From: Anaeramoeba flamelloides
Lineage: Eukaryota > Metamonada > Anaeramoebidae
Direction of reading: 5' to 3'
Assembly: GCA_027625915.1 (NCBI GenBank)
Contig: JANTQA010000047.1
Coordinates: forward strand, 5,084,001-5,148,000
DNA: 64,000 nucleotides
This document shows positions 32,552 through 44,621 of the stretch, piece after piece; the first letter of the stretch is position 1, and the number at the start of each line of letters is the position of its first letter. The notes beneath the pieces were generated by a model. The model was not told the DNA's origin and ran no database searches. It saw nothing but the letters and a program-made list of their open reading frames with translations. A program made the translations under genes and the position numbers.

Positions 32552-32778
32552 ACTGTTATTTGCTGTAAAATAAATATAACAAAAGTATCATTCAGCTTTT
32601 TAAAAACAGATTTTTAAATCAAGTACATTTCAAATTTTCAATTTTCAAAAAAATCAAGCCTAAATTATTAATTGCCCATCTAAGTTTTGGAACTTTGGTG
32701 GCTTATTTTAATTCTCAGGTTATTATTTTTTGAAAAAGGTGTATGAAAAATTTGGTACTGTTATTTTTTTATAATTAG
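32552..32778. mobile_element. fam-228 MITE, copy 2
   Basis: The left end CTGTTATTTGCTGTAAAATA is followed by ATCATTCAGCTTTTTAAAAA; the right end is a complementary, more decayed sequence ending at a TA. It is 227 bp, matching copy 1. Confidence 0.6.
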
Positions 32779-33484
32779 TACATTATTAAAGTGGTTAAGC
32801 AAGGATCAACACTTTTAAAACTACCAAAATTGAAAGATTTGGTATGTGATTCAAAATTAGATTGGTGTTAATTAGTACTTGATTCTTCACAATTTCTAAA
32901 GATAAAAATAAAAACCTTTTATTTTTACTGAGATCTACAATTAAACTTCGAGTGAAAATATTATATGATAAAAAAACAAAATAACATTTCTGAAATAAAA
33001 ACTAAAAACAGACTCATTGTGAACCTAACCGAAAAATAAAAGCAAAACCAATTCCAAGAAGAAGACAATTAACTATAAACAATAATAGATGAAATTTTTT
33101 TCCATCATCTAGTATGAAAAAATAAAATTCAAAATTTCAAGTTCAAAAAACGAATTACTTTAATTATCATTTCATCACGCTTGATCGAATTTATTACAAC
33201 ATTATCAATATTCCAGTTCTTAAAAATCTTGAATGTGTTTCATTATTAATTAAGGTTAATTGTAATTCGATTTTTAAAGGTCTCTAGTTGAGAAAAAAAG
33301 GTCTATTTTGGGACAAAATTTTTAAAGGGATCTAACAATGAATTTTTCTTAAACTCTACTTTAGGATATTTTTTTGAAGAGATAATAACTATTAGTTTTG
33401 AAAACACTTATATCGTCTAAAAAAACTCAAATAAGGAAAAAAAAATGCCCAATTATAAATATTCGGTGTATGTAAATTACTTTA

Positions 33485-33960
33485 GAGTGTTGAAGAGTTC
33501 CTTAGAGGGCCTAGCTTTTCTTGAGGTTTTTCTGTTTCATCAATAAAATCTATTGATTTTACAAATGTACAGAAAAATCCTGAAAAAGAAAACAGTGGTT
33601 TTTAGAGAATTCAAAAGAATAGAGAAAAATCAAAGATTTTGCTTAATTCTCTTAAATTCCTGAAAACCTAAACAGCGTTTTTGTTTTTACTTTTTGGAAT
33701 AAACTGAAAATTTCTTAAATCGACAGTTTATTTCAATAATTAAAAAAAAAACTAACGGAAGTCTCCACCAAGTGCCTTCGAGTGCCATAAAGTGCCTAGC
33801 TTTTCCAGAATTCAAAAGAATGGAGAAAAATCAAAGATTTTGCACAATTCTCTTAAATTTCTGAAAACCTAAACAGCGTTTTTTTTTTCTTTTTTGAAAT
33901 AAATTGAAAATTTCTTAAATTTTCTGTTTATTTCAAAAACTAAAAAAAAACCTGAAGTAA
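33485..33960. repeat. Dispersed repeat, two tandem units
   Basis: Two units (about 33485-33770 and 33775-33960) share AGAATTCAAAAGAAT and GAGAAAAATCAAAGATTTTG followed by TGAAAACCTAAACAGCGTTT. The second opens GAGTGCCATAAAGTGCCTAG. They are related to 28632-28835 and 13091-13500. Confidence 0.6.
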
Positions 33961-35857
33961 AAACCAAAAAAAAAATATTTTTTCCAATTTTTAAGAACAA
34001 ATAATTCTTTAACAATCCAAAAAATTGATTCCCAATTTGTAATTTATTCATCAGAATTTAAAATACTTTTAAAATATAATAAAATGACTTCTCTACTGTT
34101 AAGAAACAATTTTTCAATTTATTTATTTATTAATAAATTGAAAAAAATAATAATAGATAATTGTATTTTTCAACTTGAATTGTAGAATCTAATTATAAAT
34201 ATTTTTTGATTAAAGATCTTTTATTAATCAATATTATTTATTATAAGTAAGATTCTCCAAAAGTATTAAATTGGTAAATGATTATTTTTTTTTTCAAATT
34301 TTTTTCTCATGATTGGATCAATAAAAAAAATTAGGAATCTAGTTGTTTACTGTGGATTTTCTCCAGACCCAAGAAGTGACTTGAAACCTAAAAAACGGGT
34401 ATTTTAAAATTGAGCATCTTTTGATTGATAAAAATCAAATAACTAAAAAAAAAAAATTCTGAGAGGATTTTAATTGGCAAAAAATTCAATAAAAAATAAA
34501 AACAAAAAAAAATGTTAAATATTAACATTTCAATTATAAAAAAAAAGTTAAATAGAAATTATAATTCTAAAAAAGTAAATTTAAAATAAAAAAATCACTT
34601 GTTTCTTTTTTCAAAATTTCCCAAGTGCGTAAATTTCCTATAATTTTAATTAAATTGTTTTCTTGAAAGTATGCACTCAATTTAATCTGATTTAATCAAA
34701 TTTGTAGTAAGATTGTAATCTTCTATAATTGAAAAAGTAAGGATTTTGTAAGGTTCTTTAGAAAATAATAACTTATTTAAGAATAGTAAAAAATGAAAAA
34801 AAAAATCACAGAGATCTCAAAAAGTGCCTAAGAGAGACATCTCAGATCTAACAGAGTTGTTTTAGAAATATAGACTCCATTCAAATTGGAAATTCAGGTC
34901 GAGATTTTTGGTATTTTTTTTTCGAAAAATGTTATCGTTTTTGATGGTTGATTTTTGGAGAGCGATCGTGTTTCACATTTTGGATATTTTTTGATTAGTA
35001 CTATGTCCTCAAATAATAAAATTCTTTTTTTTTTTTTTTTCAATTTTCAACTTTATTTATTTCAGCCAAATGAATTTACCCATAATTGCATTTTAAATTA
35101 ACCATCAATTGTTGATAATATTTTGAAAAAAGACCATATATATAAGAATTTATGAAGAAGAGTATATTTAAATAACATTTTTTGAATAAGATTACAAACG
35201 AATCAATAAGTAATGTACTATCAATTTCGAAATTAAATAATCAAAAAAGAGAATATTGGAAGTAAAAAAATCCAAAGAGTTACACTTAATTCCCAATTCA
35301 AATCATTGTGGATTATTTTTTTAAAATACAATTGTATGAATTCTTGGTGCCAATCTTTATTTTTTTTTTTGTGATTTTGGAGAGTTTTTTCTTTTTTTGA
35401 AAATTTTCAATAAATATATTTGATCTATAATTAGAATATTTCAAAATCGTTACTTTGTCAAATATAGAGGCTTAGAAAATTACCAGAATTTTGGACAATA
35501 CTATTTAAATTTATATTGAACTGGAAGAAAATAATCTACTTCAGATTGAATAAATGTATATTTTAGAAATATAAATTAATAAAAGACTAATTTTTTATAA
35601 ATTTTAGCTTTGTGTTTTTGAGATATTACTAAAAAAAAATTATTTGAATTCTTGGAATTGTGGGCTTTTTTCTCAATTTTTTTGTAATTTGTATTTTTTC
35701 AATTAGTATTTAAACAATTATTTTTATTTTATTTTTTTTTTCATTCTGTCTAAATGAGTTTCTTTTGGAATTTTCTTCTTAATTGAATTTTTTGTCAATG
35801 GAATATCATGAACTTTTCATTTTTCTTTATTGAATTATTTAGTAATAAAAACCATTA

Positions 35858-36053
35858 CAGTCAGTTCCAGTTTTAAGGCACAAACTTACAACGAAATTTA
35901 AGTCACAAAAAAATCTCAAATTATGGTACAAAATTTGGAATTTCATTTTTTACAATTTATTTTACTAGAATCTGAATTTTGTACCTTAATTTGAGTTTTT
36001 TTTTGTGCTTTAATTTTGGTTGGCAGTTTGTGTCTTAAAAGTGGAAATGACTG
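35858..36053. mobile_element. fam-196 MITE, copy 2
   Basis: 196 bp between TA dinucleotides, exactly the length of copy 1. The left end is CAGTCAGTTCCAGTTTTAAG, and the right end is complementary (AAAGTGGAAATGACTG). TTTGAGTTTTTTTTTGTGC on the right arm pairs with the left arm. Confidence 0.8.
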
Positions 36054-36190
36054 TAGGTCTTTTTTACGAGTATTTTTTTTATTTTTTTTTATAATTAAAA
36101 GCAGTGTAGTTTAAATATATACTTTTATCATGACCTGAATTATTGGTTATTAAACTAATATATGATTAGTAGTTAAATTCTTATCATAAT

Positions 36191-36369
36191 TATCACTTTT
36201 AAGGCACAAACTTGGAGTTAATTTAAGGTGGAAAAAATCTTTAAATAAAGTACATTTTTTAGATTTTTTTTATTTACAGATAATTCTACTTGAATCCTAA
36301 TCAATGTTGTATTTTTTTTTTTTTTTTTGTGATTTAAATTTAGTTAACAGTTTGTGTCTGATATGGTAT
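36191..36369. mobile_element. fam-196 MITE, decayed copy 3
   Basis: The family word CACTTTTAAGGCACAAACTT starts the unit and TTTAGTTAACAGTTTGTGTC closes it, but the outermost bases are lost. Boundaries are approximate. Confidence 0.55.
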
Positions 36370-36690
36370 ACTAGATCCAAGTTAAATAATATATAACTTC
36401 TGAATAATAACTGAAAATGAAGAAATAAATAGAGTTTTTTTGGTTATTTGCCAGTTTATTATTATTTTGTTTTATAATTTAATAATAGGGTACGTGATTT
36501 ATTTTATTTTTCTTACAATTCAACAAAGATTTTTTGTTGTTCAACAAATAAATTCAAAAATTAATTTGAATAAAATAATATTGTTGGTTTTTTTTTGATA
36601 AAATTCATCAAATGATTTCATAAATTTTTTGTTTCTTGTCAACTATTAAATTAATACCAACTTTTTAAAATCACTTATATAAGACTTATA

Positions 36691-36883
36691 AAGTAAGTTC
36701 CACTTTTAAGGCACAAACTTCAACCAAATTTAAGGCACACAAAAAAATCCCAAATTAAAGTACATCTTTGAATGTTTTTTCGCATATTATTTTACTTGAA
36801 TTTGTATGTTATGCCTTAATTAAAGATTTTTCTTATGACTTAATTTTAATTGAAAGTATGCGCCTTAAAAGTGGAACTGGTTG
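36691..36883. mobile_element. fam-196 MITE, copy 4
   Basis: 193 bp between TA dinucleotides. Left AAGTAAGTTCCACTTTTAAG, right complement ending AAAAGTGGAACTGGTTG. It is the third copy within 1 kb. Confidence 0.75.
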
Positions 36884-37179
36884 TATTACAATTCTGTAAT
36901 TAAATTGTTAAATCAGTTTTAATTGTAAAATATTCATAAAAGTTTTGAATTTAATCAAATATTTTTATACGTATTTTTTTTCTAATTTTAAAACAAAAAA
37001 CAAGCTCAAATATTAGATTGATTATTAGAATTAAAATATAGTATAAAATATTAAATCATATCGAAATCTATCATTTTTTCTTTCCAAAATTTGACTTTTT
37101 AATTGGAAAGATTCATAAATTTGAATTCTTTGGATTTTTTTGCTGATATGATATTCTCAGTTTTATGAAATTGAGTTTT

Positions 37180-37970
37180 GATTTCGAATCCCTTCAATTT
37201 GAAAAAAAAATATATCTTGTTTAGACCGTGATTTTTAGTTTCATTTGGTTCTTTGTTGATCGATCTCCGACATAGTATGGGTTTTTTGAAGTTGATTCAA
37301 ATAACCAATTTTTTGAAATTTATTTATATTTCTTCCGAACTCCAAAGTTATCAGTCTAAGACTGATATTGATTGAAATGAAGTGACTAAAAACTGTGATT
37401 TTTAGGTTTTGTGTGAATTATTATATTTCCCCTTTTATATAATTCCAAAAAAAAAAACAAGTGTTTCAAACTCCAAAGTAAACCAAACTGAATTAAAAAT
37501 TTTAATTGACTACCCTCAAATCAACAAATCACAATTTTATTAAATTTGTTTTAATCAATATCAGCCTGGCTGTTAAATGTAAAATAAAAAGATCAAAATT
37601 TTCATTCAGCTTACTAAAAATCAAATATCATCAATTAAAAAAAACATCAAAGCCCCCAACTCCAAAAGAGGCAAATTAATAATTTAAGTTGGTTTTAAGA
37701 ATCAAAAATTTGATATGGTTTGATGATTGATAAACCACATTTTTTGGAAAGCTGAAAGAAAAATTGATCCCTTTATTTTGGAACAAATAGTAGACTGATA
37801 AATTCGAATTTCTGAAGAAAAAAAAAAATTTCAAATATTTGGCTTTTTTTAATCAACTTCAATTAACCCATACTATGTTGGAGATTGATCAACTAAGAAC
37901 CAAATGAGCAAAACGTCACAGTCAGTACAAGATATTTATTTTTTTTTCACAGTTCAGGGATTGTCAATCA
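37180..37970. mobile_element. fam-AGGTTT foldback, decayed, holding a fam-228 copy
   Basis: Two arms of about 130 bp (37180-37340 and 37840-37970) are inverted relatives: TTGATCGATCTCCGACATAG with TGGGTTTTTTGAAGTTGA on the left, complement on the right. The arms follow the fam-AGGTTT foldback at 57666-58220. A fam-228 MITE (37571-37790) sits between them. Confidence 0.6.
37571..37790. mobile_element. fam-228 MITE, copy 3
   Basis: TTTTCATTCAGCTTACTAAA on the left and GGAAAGCTGAAAGAAAAATT on the right are complementary. The right end TTTATTTTGGAACAAATAG is followed by TA. It lies within the decayed foldback. Confidence 0.65.
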
Positions 37971-38629
37971 AAAACGGTACCGAAATTGATATAAATCCAG
38001 TTTGAAATATTTCAATTTCTTAAATCGTTATTATTCATCTAAAAATTCATATAATTTATTTGAAAATTTTTCCTTACTCGATCATTTACAATTAACATAA
38101 AATTAAAAATTTTTTGATGAAACTATTGGTTAATTTTATCTGTTCTGTTACAACACAATATTTTTTCAATATATCAATATCTATTGGCTTGAATAATTAA
38201 ATTTTGAGGGTTTTTGTTTTACTAAAGGGTATATTTTCTCATCAGTAGAATCGGCCATTAGAAATGAACTATATAAGAAATAAGGGAATTTGTGAGAATG
38301 ATTTTTTCGTGAAAAAATAAGATATAAGGGATTTTAGCCAAAGATCACTATTTTCTGATTTTGTTACAAAAAGAAATAGTTACCATAGAATTAATAATTA
38401 TTGCAGAAAATATTGTTTCCAACTCGAAAATTTGAGATAATTTTATTCCATCTGTGGTATTATTGATAGCTCTTTTTTATTGTTTGTTGTCAATTTAAGT
38501 CATTTTTATGAATTAATTAAAACGAAAAATTTTTCTCACAATTTATTACAAATATTTATTTTATTCTCACCTATTTGTCAAATTATCACAAGTTTTAAAT
38601 ATTAACAGAAATATTTCAAATTGGAGATA

Positions 38630-38861
38630 ATGATAATTGTAAAATTAACAAATCAAAATTTTTATTCAGCTTTGCAAAAAGACAACTCTCAAGAATTAAA
38701 ATAAATTGTAAAAGTAACCAATTACAAAAAAGGGAAATTAATAATTTAAACTCTTTGCAGGAATTAAAGAACGAAAAAATTCGAAATGGAACATTTATTT
38801 TATAAAATCTTTTTCTGGAAAGCTGTTGAAAATTTTGTTCCATTTATTTTGGATCAAATAG
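38630..38861. mobile_element. fam-228 MITE, copy 4
   Basis: The family arms TTTTTATTCAGCTTTGCAAA and GGAAAGCTGTTGAAAATTTT, and the closing TTTATTTTGGATCAAATAG, are present. The left end is less clear. Confidence 0.6.
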
Positions 38862-39430
38862 GAATCTAAATTCCCATGAAAAGATAAATTAATCACTAAT
38901 TTTTTGGTTTGTTCTGAAAATTTACATATTGCAAATAATTCCTTCTATTTGCAAAAAGATAATAAGGAGAAGAATTGGATTATCTTTTAAAGTTTCTAAC
39001 AACAGTAGTAGAACCTTATCAGGAAAAGCTATTTCCATTTGCAAGTTGGTCTTTAACCTTAGAAAGCATTTCGAATAAATGACTGTCTCTCATTTGTGAA
39101 TTTTTTAAGCTTTTTCATAGATAAAAAAACAGTAAATTTTTTCAATTTTGTCGAATTAAAATTAAACTTTAATTTCAACATATCGAAGTAAAATTAAAAC
39201 CCATTCAAATTTCAAACTAAAGAAACATTTTCTGGGACAAAGCCGTCTTGTATTTAAATTTACATTTTTTGATTTGTTGAAAAAAAAAACAAACATTTTT
39301 TTTATCTTTACAGTTATTTGAATTATAAAAGGGAAAAAATTTTCACTCAATACCAATTTCCTTTCTGAACACAGATTACAATTTAAAACTTCGTTATTTG
39401 GAAACTGTATTTATAAAAAAAATATATGTA

Positions 39431-39908
39431 CAGTGATCAAAATAAAGCGTGCACAGTGAATATAATCCGTGTTTCAAAATATTATCCGTGCTTTTTTTTA
39501 TTCTTGTACCAAGGCAACACCCAATCTACTAACAAATAGTATACCTAAGTTCAAATCAATTTTGAAAGTAAAGGTCTGGTTATTTTCAGTAAAATTTAAA
39601 TTATTCATGCAAATAGTTGAAATTTTTCCATAATATTCTCAATTTTTTTGAATTTTTTTGTTTTTTTTATGATTAAAAATTTTTAAAAAAATTAATTCAA
39701 TTTTTTGAGATAAATATTACAATTTGATCCTTCATTTTAAGAATTTCTTTTTAAATAATAGAACTTTAAGAAACCAATACCATATTTTTTTAGGGTTTAT
39801 TATTGGTTTCTTTGATTTGTTAATGTATTGGTCAACTATAACAAAAAAACACGCTTTTTATTTTGATACACGCATTATATTTTTTTGCACGGATTATTTT
39901 GACTACAG
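39431..39908. mobile_element. fam-CAGTGA MITE, 478 bp
   Basis: Left end CAGTGATCAAAATAAAGCGT; inverted right end CTGTAGTCAAAATAATCCGT. TA flanks both ends. The words AATCCGTG and CACGC recur near each end, in subterminal position. The single copy has no convincing ORF; the 65-codon ORF at 39724 is a chance frame across it. The ends resemble Tc1-type CAGTG termini. Confidence 0.7.
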
Positions 39909-40425
39909 TAATAGGAAGTGAAAATTTTTTCCTATTTAAACTTCATAGACTGTTATCAAAAAAAAGTTTTGAGATCAAAGAAAATATTTGATTTAATTTA
40001 GATCTTTATCTCAATACCTTTTGAATTTCTTGAATATTAGTGTTGTGTTATTCAAGATTCATACAATATCTTTTTAGTTTTATATTTGGTAAAAAAGGAA
40101 AATTTGTAATAAGGAAATTTGCAATAATCAATAATTTCTCATTGATTTTGAGCTTTTTATTTGTTTGAAAATAAACGATTCCAATATTTTGTGAAATTGT
40201 AGCTAAATTTTAGTTAAAGTATGAGAAAAGAAAAGTAATTTTTTTTTATTAGTTTTTATCTTCAACTGGAATAATAAGAAAATTATTTTCTTTGGTTGAA
40301 ATAATTAAACAACCAAGAGTTTCTTTTTGAAATCTTTTGTTTGTAGTTATATTAAAAATATTTGATTGAATTGTTACATTTTAAAGAATACAAAAACGTA
40401 AAAAGAAAAATATAATAATAAAATA

Positions 40426-40619
40426 CAGTCAGCACAACTTTTAAGGCACAAATTTTCAAAGAAATTTAAGGCACAAAAAATATCAATTAAAGCACAAAAT
40501 TCGGAATTTTTTAATTCATAAAGTAATTTACTCGAAATTGAATTTTGTACCTTCATTTGAGATTTTTATTGTTCCTTAATTTTCATTTTAAGTTTGTGAC
40601 TTAAAATTGGAACTGACTG
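40426..40619. mobile_element. fam-196 MITE, copy 5
   Basis: 194 bp between TA dinucleotides. Left CAGTCAGCACAACTTTTAAG, right complement ending TTGGAACTGACTG. Confidence 0.75.
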
Positions 40620-40786
40620 TAATACTTTTTGGTAATTCGTAAAATCAATTTCGATTTGGTGAAAAGGGAGGTTAAATCATTTTAAGCTTGAGTAACTTCG
40701 TGTAGTGTTTGAATATGCATAATTAGAAATTCCAAGTGTTTTTTTGGTTTGAACTCAAAGGATTCATTCTATTAGAGATTTGTCTA

Positions 40787-40998
40787 CTGTTAATTGCCAA
40801 ATATAAATTTTCATTTTTTTTCCAAAAAAAAATCTATCTTCGAATTAAAATCAAATCATCCAAGACTCCAATTCTAAAAAGGTAAATTAATAATTTAAGC
40901 TGGTTTGCATAATTAAAAATTTGAAATGTAGGTTTTATAAATTCTTTTTTTGGAAAGGTGAATGAAAATTTTGATCCATTTATTGTAGAAACAAATAG
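40787..40998. mobile_element. fam-228 MITE, copy 5
   Basis: The left end CTGTTAATTGCCAAATATAA follows TA; the right end GATCCATTTATTGTAGAAAC is followed by AAATAG and TTA. The core AAATTAATAATTTAAGCTGG is shared with the copies at 37.6 and 38.7 kb. Confidence 0.6.
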
Positions 40999-41162
40999 TT
41001 AAATAAAATTAAGAAGAAATTGGATGTAAACGATATTAGTGTTACATTGTTCCAATTAACTCTAAAAAATCTATTGATAATATTATTGCAAAATAAATTT
41101 TTAGCATTTTTTACTAATAATCACTATTAAAAATTCTTCATTTTGGAAATTTTTTTTTTTTA

Positions 41163-41192
41163 ATTCCCAATTCCCAATTCCCAATCTAAAAA
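41163..41192. repeat. CCCAATT tandem repeat
   Basis: Three to four units of AATTCCC in direct tandem. Confidence 0.7.
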
Positions 41193-41599
41193 TAGAAACT
41201 TGAAATTATAATATTCAAGTTTTCTTTAATAATTCAAATAAAGAACTCTTCAATAGTAAATATTTTATTAATGGTTTTAATTTTGAAAATTTACTCATAA
41301 TCTATCAGCATAAAAAAACCCAAAGACCGATTATTTTTGATTCCTTTTTAAAATACTAATTGCTTTACCAATTTTTTCCCATTATTTTGAAATAATTTGC
41401 AAAAAAATCTTAGAGTTAAATTATTTAATTTCTTAAAAAAATGGATTTTTCTTATCGAAACAATAAACATTTCGATCGAAATTTTAGAAAGATATTTTGT
41501 AACTTTGAATACTGAATATTGATGATTAAATCTATATATTTGTGGCAAAAGTTAGATTTTTTCCTGAAATTATTGGGTTTTTTACGAAAAAAATTTATT

Positions 41600-41935
41600 A
41601 TTTTTAAGTATTGGGATCAGTAAATAGTACTACTTTACTAATAGATTTTTTAGAGACATTTGAATCAATTTTTATTAAAGTTGATTATCACCCAATAACA
41701 ATATACTGTAATTTTATACTTTTCATGAGTAGATGCTAATCCCTTAAAAAAGATATTATTCAACTTTAAAGTCTTTTGTTTGATAATTAAACCGATAAAT
41801 TTTCTTGTATTCATATTTTTTGGAAAATTATTTGATTTTTTACTTTTGCATGGGTTATTTTTAATTGGTAAGATCAGCAAATAGTAACATTGTACTAATT
41901 GAATTTTTAGCGGCATTTAACCAAGTATTACTAAT
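41600..41935 (-). mobile_element. LINE reverse transcriptase remnant, duplicated segment
   Basis: The minus strand carries two related FADD-box segments about 260 bp apart: SISTMLLFADLTN near 41890 and SISKVVLFTDPN near 41630. Between them an open frame reads NNFPKNMNTRKFIGLIIKQK. A third relative lies at 890-1000. The element is fragmentary. Confidence 0.4.
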
Positions 41936-42142
41936 TTATTTTATTTTCAATAGCAGGAAACAAATTTAGACTTCTTATTGATGTATATTTTTTCTATCAT
42001 GGGGGATAATGTAATTTTTTAAAAAGAATTTGTTTTTATGAATATTAATATCTGAATTTAATTATAATATTGCTAAATCCAACTCTTGATTCTCTTATTT
42101 AGCCCCCCCACCCTACATAATAAATACAACATTATAAGTATA

Positions 42143-42338
42143 CCTGCAGTTCCGCTTTTGAATCACAACTTTCAACAAAATTCAAGGTACAAAAAAAATC
42201 TTACCTTAAAAGCACATATTTGGGATTTTTTTTTGAGACAAATATCTTAACTAGAAGCCAAAATATTATTCCATAATTTGGAATTTTTAACATCACTTAA
42301 TTTTTGTTGAAATTTTGCACCTTAAATGTTGAACTGGG
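42143..42338. mobile_element. fam-196 MITE, copy 6
   Basis: Left CCTGCAGTTCCGCTTTTGAA, right complement ending TGTTGAACTGGGTA. The ends are eroded but length and internal palindrome are kept. Confidence 0.65.
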
Positions 42339-42447
42339 TATATTAAATTAAATTTTGATAATATTTTTGTGATGTTTCTAAAGTAAAAATATTTAAGATA
42401 ATTTCAAAAATGATGATATATTTTTCAGATCTACATCACTTGATATA

Positions 42448-43513
42448 AACTCAATTCTAAAAAATGGGACACATGAAAAAATTACACTAATAAAAATATA
42501 CTTCAGAATATATAATAATTAAACATTGAAATAATAAATTTTCTGAAAATATTGAATTGTTACTATTTATATATTTTATAGTAAATTTAAAATTCAATTC
42601 AAAAAATAAAAAAGAAAAAATAAAAAAAGCTTGCCCCTATTTTTGGAACACAGTTACCAAAAAATCCATTTGTATTGGAACAAAATTAATAAAAATTATT
42701 AATAGATTAAGCTTGTCTTTTGATAACTAAATCTATTCTTTCATATATAGAGTTTATTAATTTTCTTAGGTTTCCCAACTTAAATTATTCCTTACATTAG
42801 TGAAATTTTTAATAAATTCTTCTACGTTTTTTGCCTTGTCATTTTTCTGTTTAGTATCCATAATTGACTCGCAATTCTCAATTGGATTTAAATCTGGGAA
42901 TTGGGGGTCAAGGTTCATGAATATTACATCCCCGTTTTAAGTAATTTTGGTTTTTTTTTTGAAGTATGTGAACATGCTCAATCGCTTTTGGAAAATCCAT
43001 TTCAACTCACCATATTCTGATATAAACGAGTTGAATTACATTTGATTTTTTGATAATATCATTAATAATAAATCCAGTGTTCACACTTCCATTTATGGTA
43101 ATAAGGTCTGTTTGTATACCATGTGCTATAGCACCCCATATCATGATTTTTTTCAAAAAAATTTTTTCTCGATAAAAAAAGAATCTTTTTTCTTTTTGAG
43201 AGAAAAAAAAAATATTTTTTTGTGATCAGAATGAAAACTTTGAAATTTCATTTTAAAGTGATTTTGAGATTTTCAAAAAGTTTTGAAAAAAATTATAAAT
43301 TTTTGTTTTTCAAATGAAAAAAAAGAATACAAAAAAAATCAAAAAATTATTGAAAATCAAAAATCAAAAAATAATTAAAAAAATGATAAATAATTAACTT
43401 TAAAATTATTTCTATTGGTTGTTATTATCTATTGTTTCTATTTAAGAGTCAAATATCACTTTTCTCGAATTAAATTGATTTTGAAGGTGTGCCCCAATTT
43501 TTGGAATTGAGTT
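42448..43513 (-). mobile_element. Tc1/mariner-like DNA transposon with transposase remains
   Basis: The 1066-bp element has ends AACTCAATTCTAAAAAATGG and (inverted) AACTCAATTCCAAAAATTGG, and TA at both flanks. The minus strand retains a transposase: MIWGAIAHGIQTDLITINGS from 43145 downward, then, in another frame, DLNPIENCESIMDTKQKN from 42894 and ending near 42770. MIWGAI..G and the DLNPIEN box are hallmarks of the Tc1/mariner DDE domain. The N-terminal half is replaced by poly-A/T-rich sequence, so this is an inactive, internally decayed copy. The same ends define the MITEs at 21388-23655, 49867-50398 and 60037-60500, which makes it their likely source family. Confidence 0.85.
42770..43145 (-). 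pseudogene. Tc1/mariner transposase DDE domain, broken
   Basis: The catalytic core region of the transposase lies within 42448-43513. The first part, MIWGAIAHGIQ then NGSVNTGFIINDIIKK, matches the strand-and-loop region after the first catalytic Asp. It meets a TGA near 43010. The second part, in another frame, has FPDLNPIENCESIMD. At least one frame change separates them, so the gene is non-functional. Confidence 0.8.
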
Positions 43514-44163
43514 TATTTGATGTTATGGGGGCTAGCATCTTTATATATACTGTTATTTTCAAAGAAATAAAATTTTTTTTTTACTAAGGGTCCCAAATAT
43601 TATTCAAGTTTTTTAACTGAAAAAACCAAAATATCTTGAGAAAATCAATTAGATATGATAGTTTTAGAAATTTAATTAATCTTTGTTATTGGACTTTGAG
43701 ATAAAATTTTAATTATGAGAATTGGATTTTTACAGTAATATCGAATAATCAAAAAAAAAAAAAAAATGGGAAATCTTGAAAATAAAAGTTTAGAAAATAA
43801 GAAAGTGTGATAGAGTACCGAGGGGTTTTTTTTTTTTTTTTTTCTACTCGAAATACAACAAAAACTAACTTTATTTTTTTGGAATTAAGTAGAATATAGA
43901 ATAATCAAAATATTGACTCAATCTTTTGAATTTCCTGTAAAGCTTTCGATGATTTTTGTAAAGTTTTCTGTTTTTCGAATAATGTTTTGATTTTTCAAAT
44001 AAACAGAAAATTTAAGAAAAGCTAACATACAATTTTCCTTTAATATTAGAAAAAAAAAGAAAAATTAGGTAAATTTTATTTTTAATTCTGAAAATTCGAA
44101 AAAAACTAAATGCTAAAAAAAAATAATGGAAAATCACCACGTCAAACCATAAAAAAAAAAAGA

Positions 44164-44189
44164 ATATATATATATATATATATATATCT
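44164..44189. repeat. TA microsatellite
   Basis: About a dozen TA units in tandem. Confidence 0.8.
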
Positions 44190-44393
44190 AAATATAATTA
44201 ATGCTGAAACCCGAAGTGTGATTCTTGTAATCATAAAAAAATTGGTTCAGAATATAATAAAAAAATCTACGATTGAAAAAATAATAAAATTTTTATGGTT
44301 TGTTTTTGTTCATATTTGAAGAATTTTTTTGATCTTGATATTTTATATTATTTCCTCAAACTTTTTAATTACTTTTTTTGATTAGACTCTGTA

Positions 44394-44621
44394 CTATTTG
44401 TTGCAAAATAAATCGAACAAAATTTCCATTCAACTTTCCATAATCACAGTTTTTATAAACCATAACTTTTCAAATTTTTAATTCTGAATACCAGCTTAAA
44501 TTCTTAATTTACCTTTTAGAATTCGGAATTTTGTTATAAATCTTTGAATTCTTGTGATCTGGTGATTTTTTTTTGGAATAGCTGAATGAAAATTTTGATC
44601 TTTTTATTTTGGAATTAACAG
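44394..44621. mobile_element. fam-228 MITE, copy 6
   Basis: 228 bp between TA dinucleotides. Left CTATTTGTTGCAAAATAAAT, right complement ending TTTTGGAATTAACAG. It is the best-preserved copy and defines the family. Confidence 0.75.

Larger units (their letters stand above)
32450..35857. other. Intergenic with scattered repeats
   Basis: Supported content is a fam-228 MITE (32552-32778) and a tandemly duplicated dispersed repeat (33485-33960). From 33961 to 35857 nothing is recognised. Confidence 0.5.
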
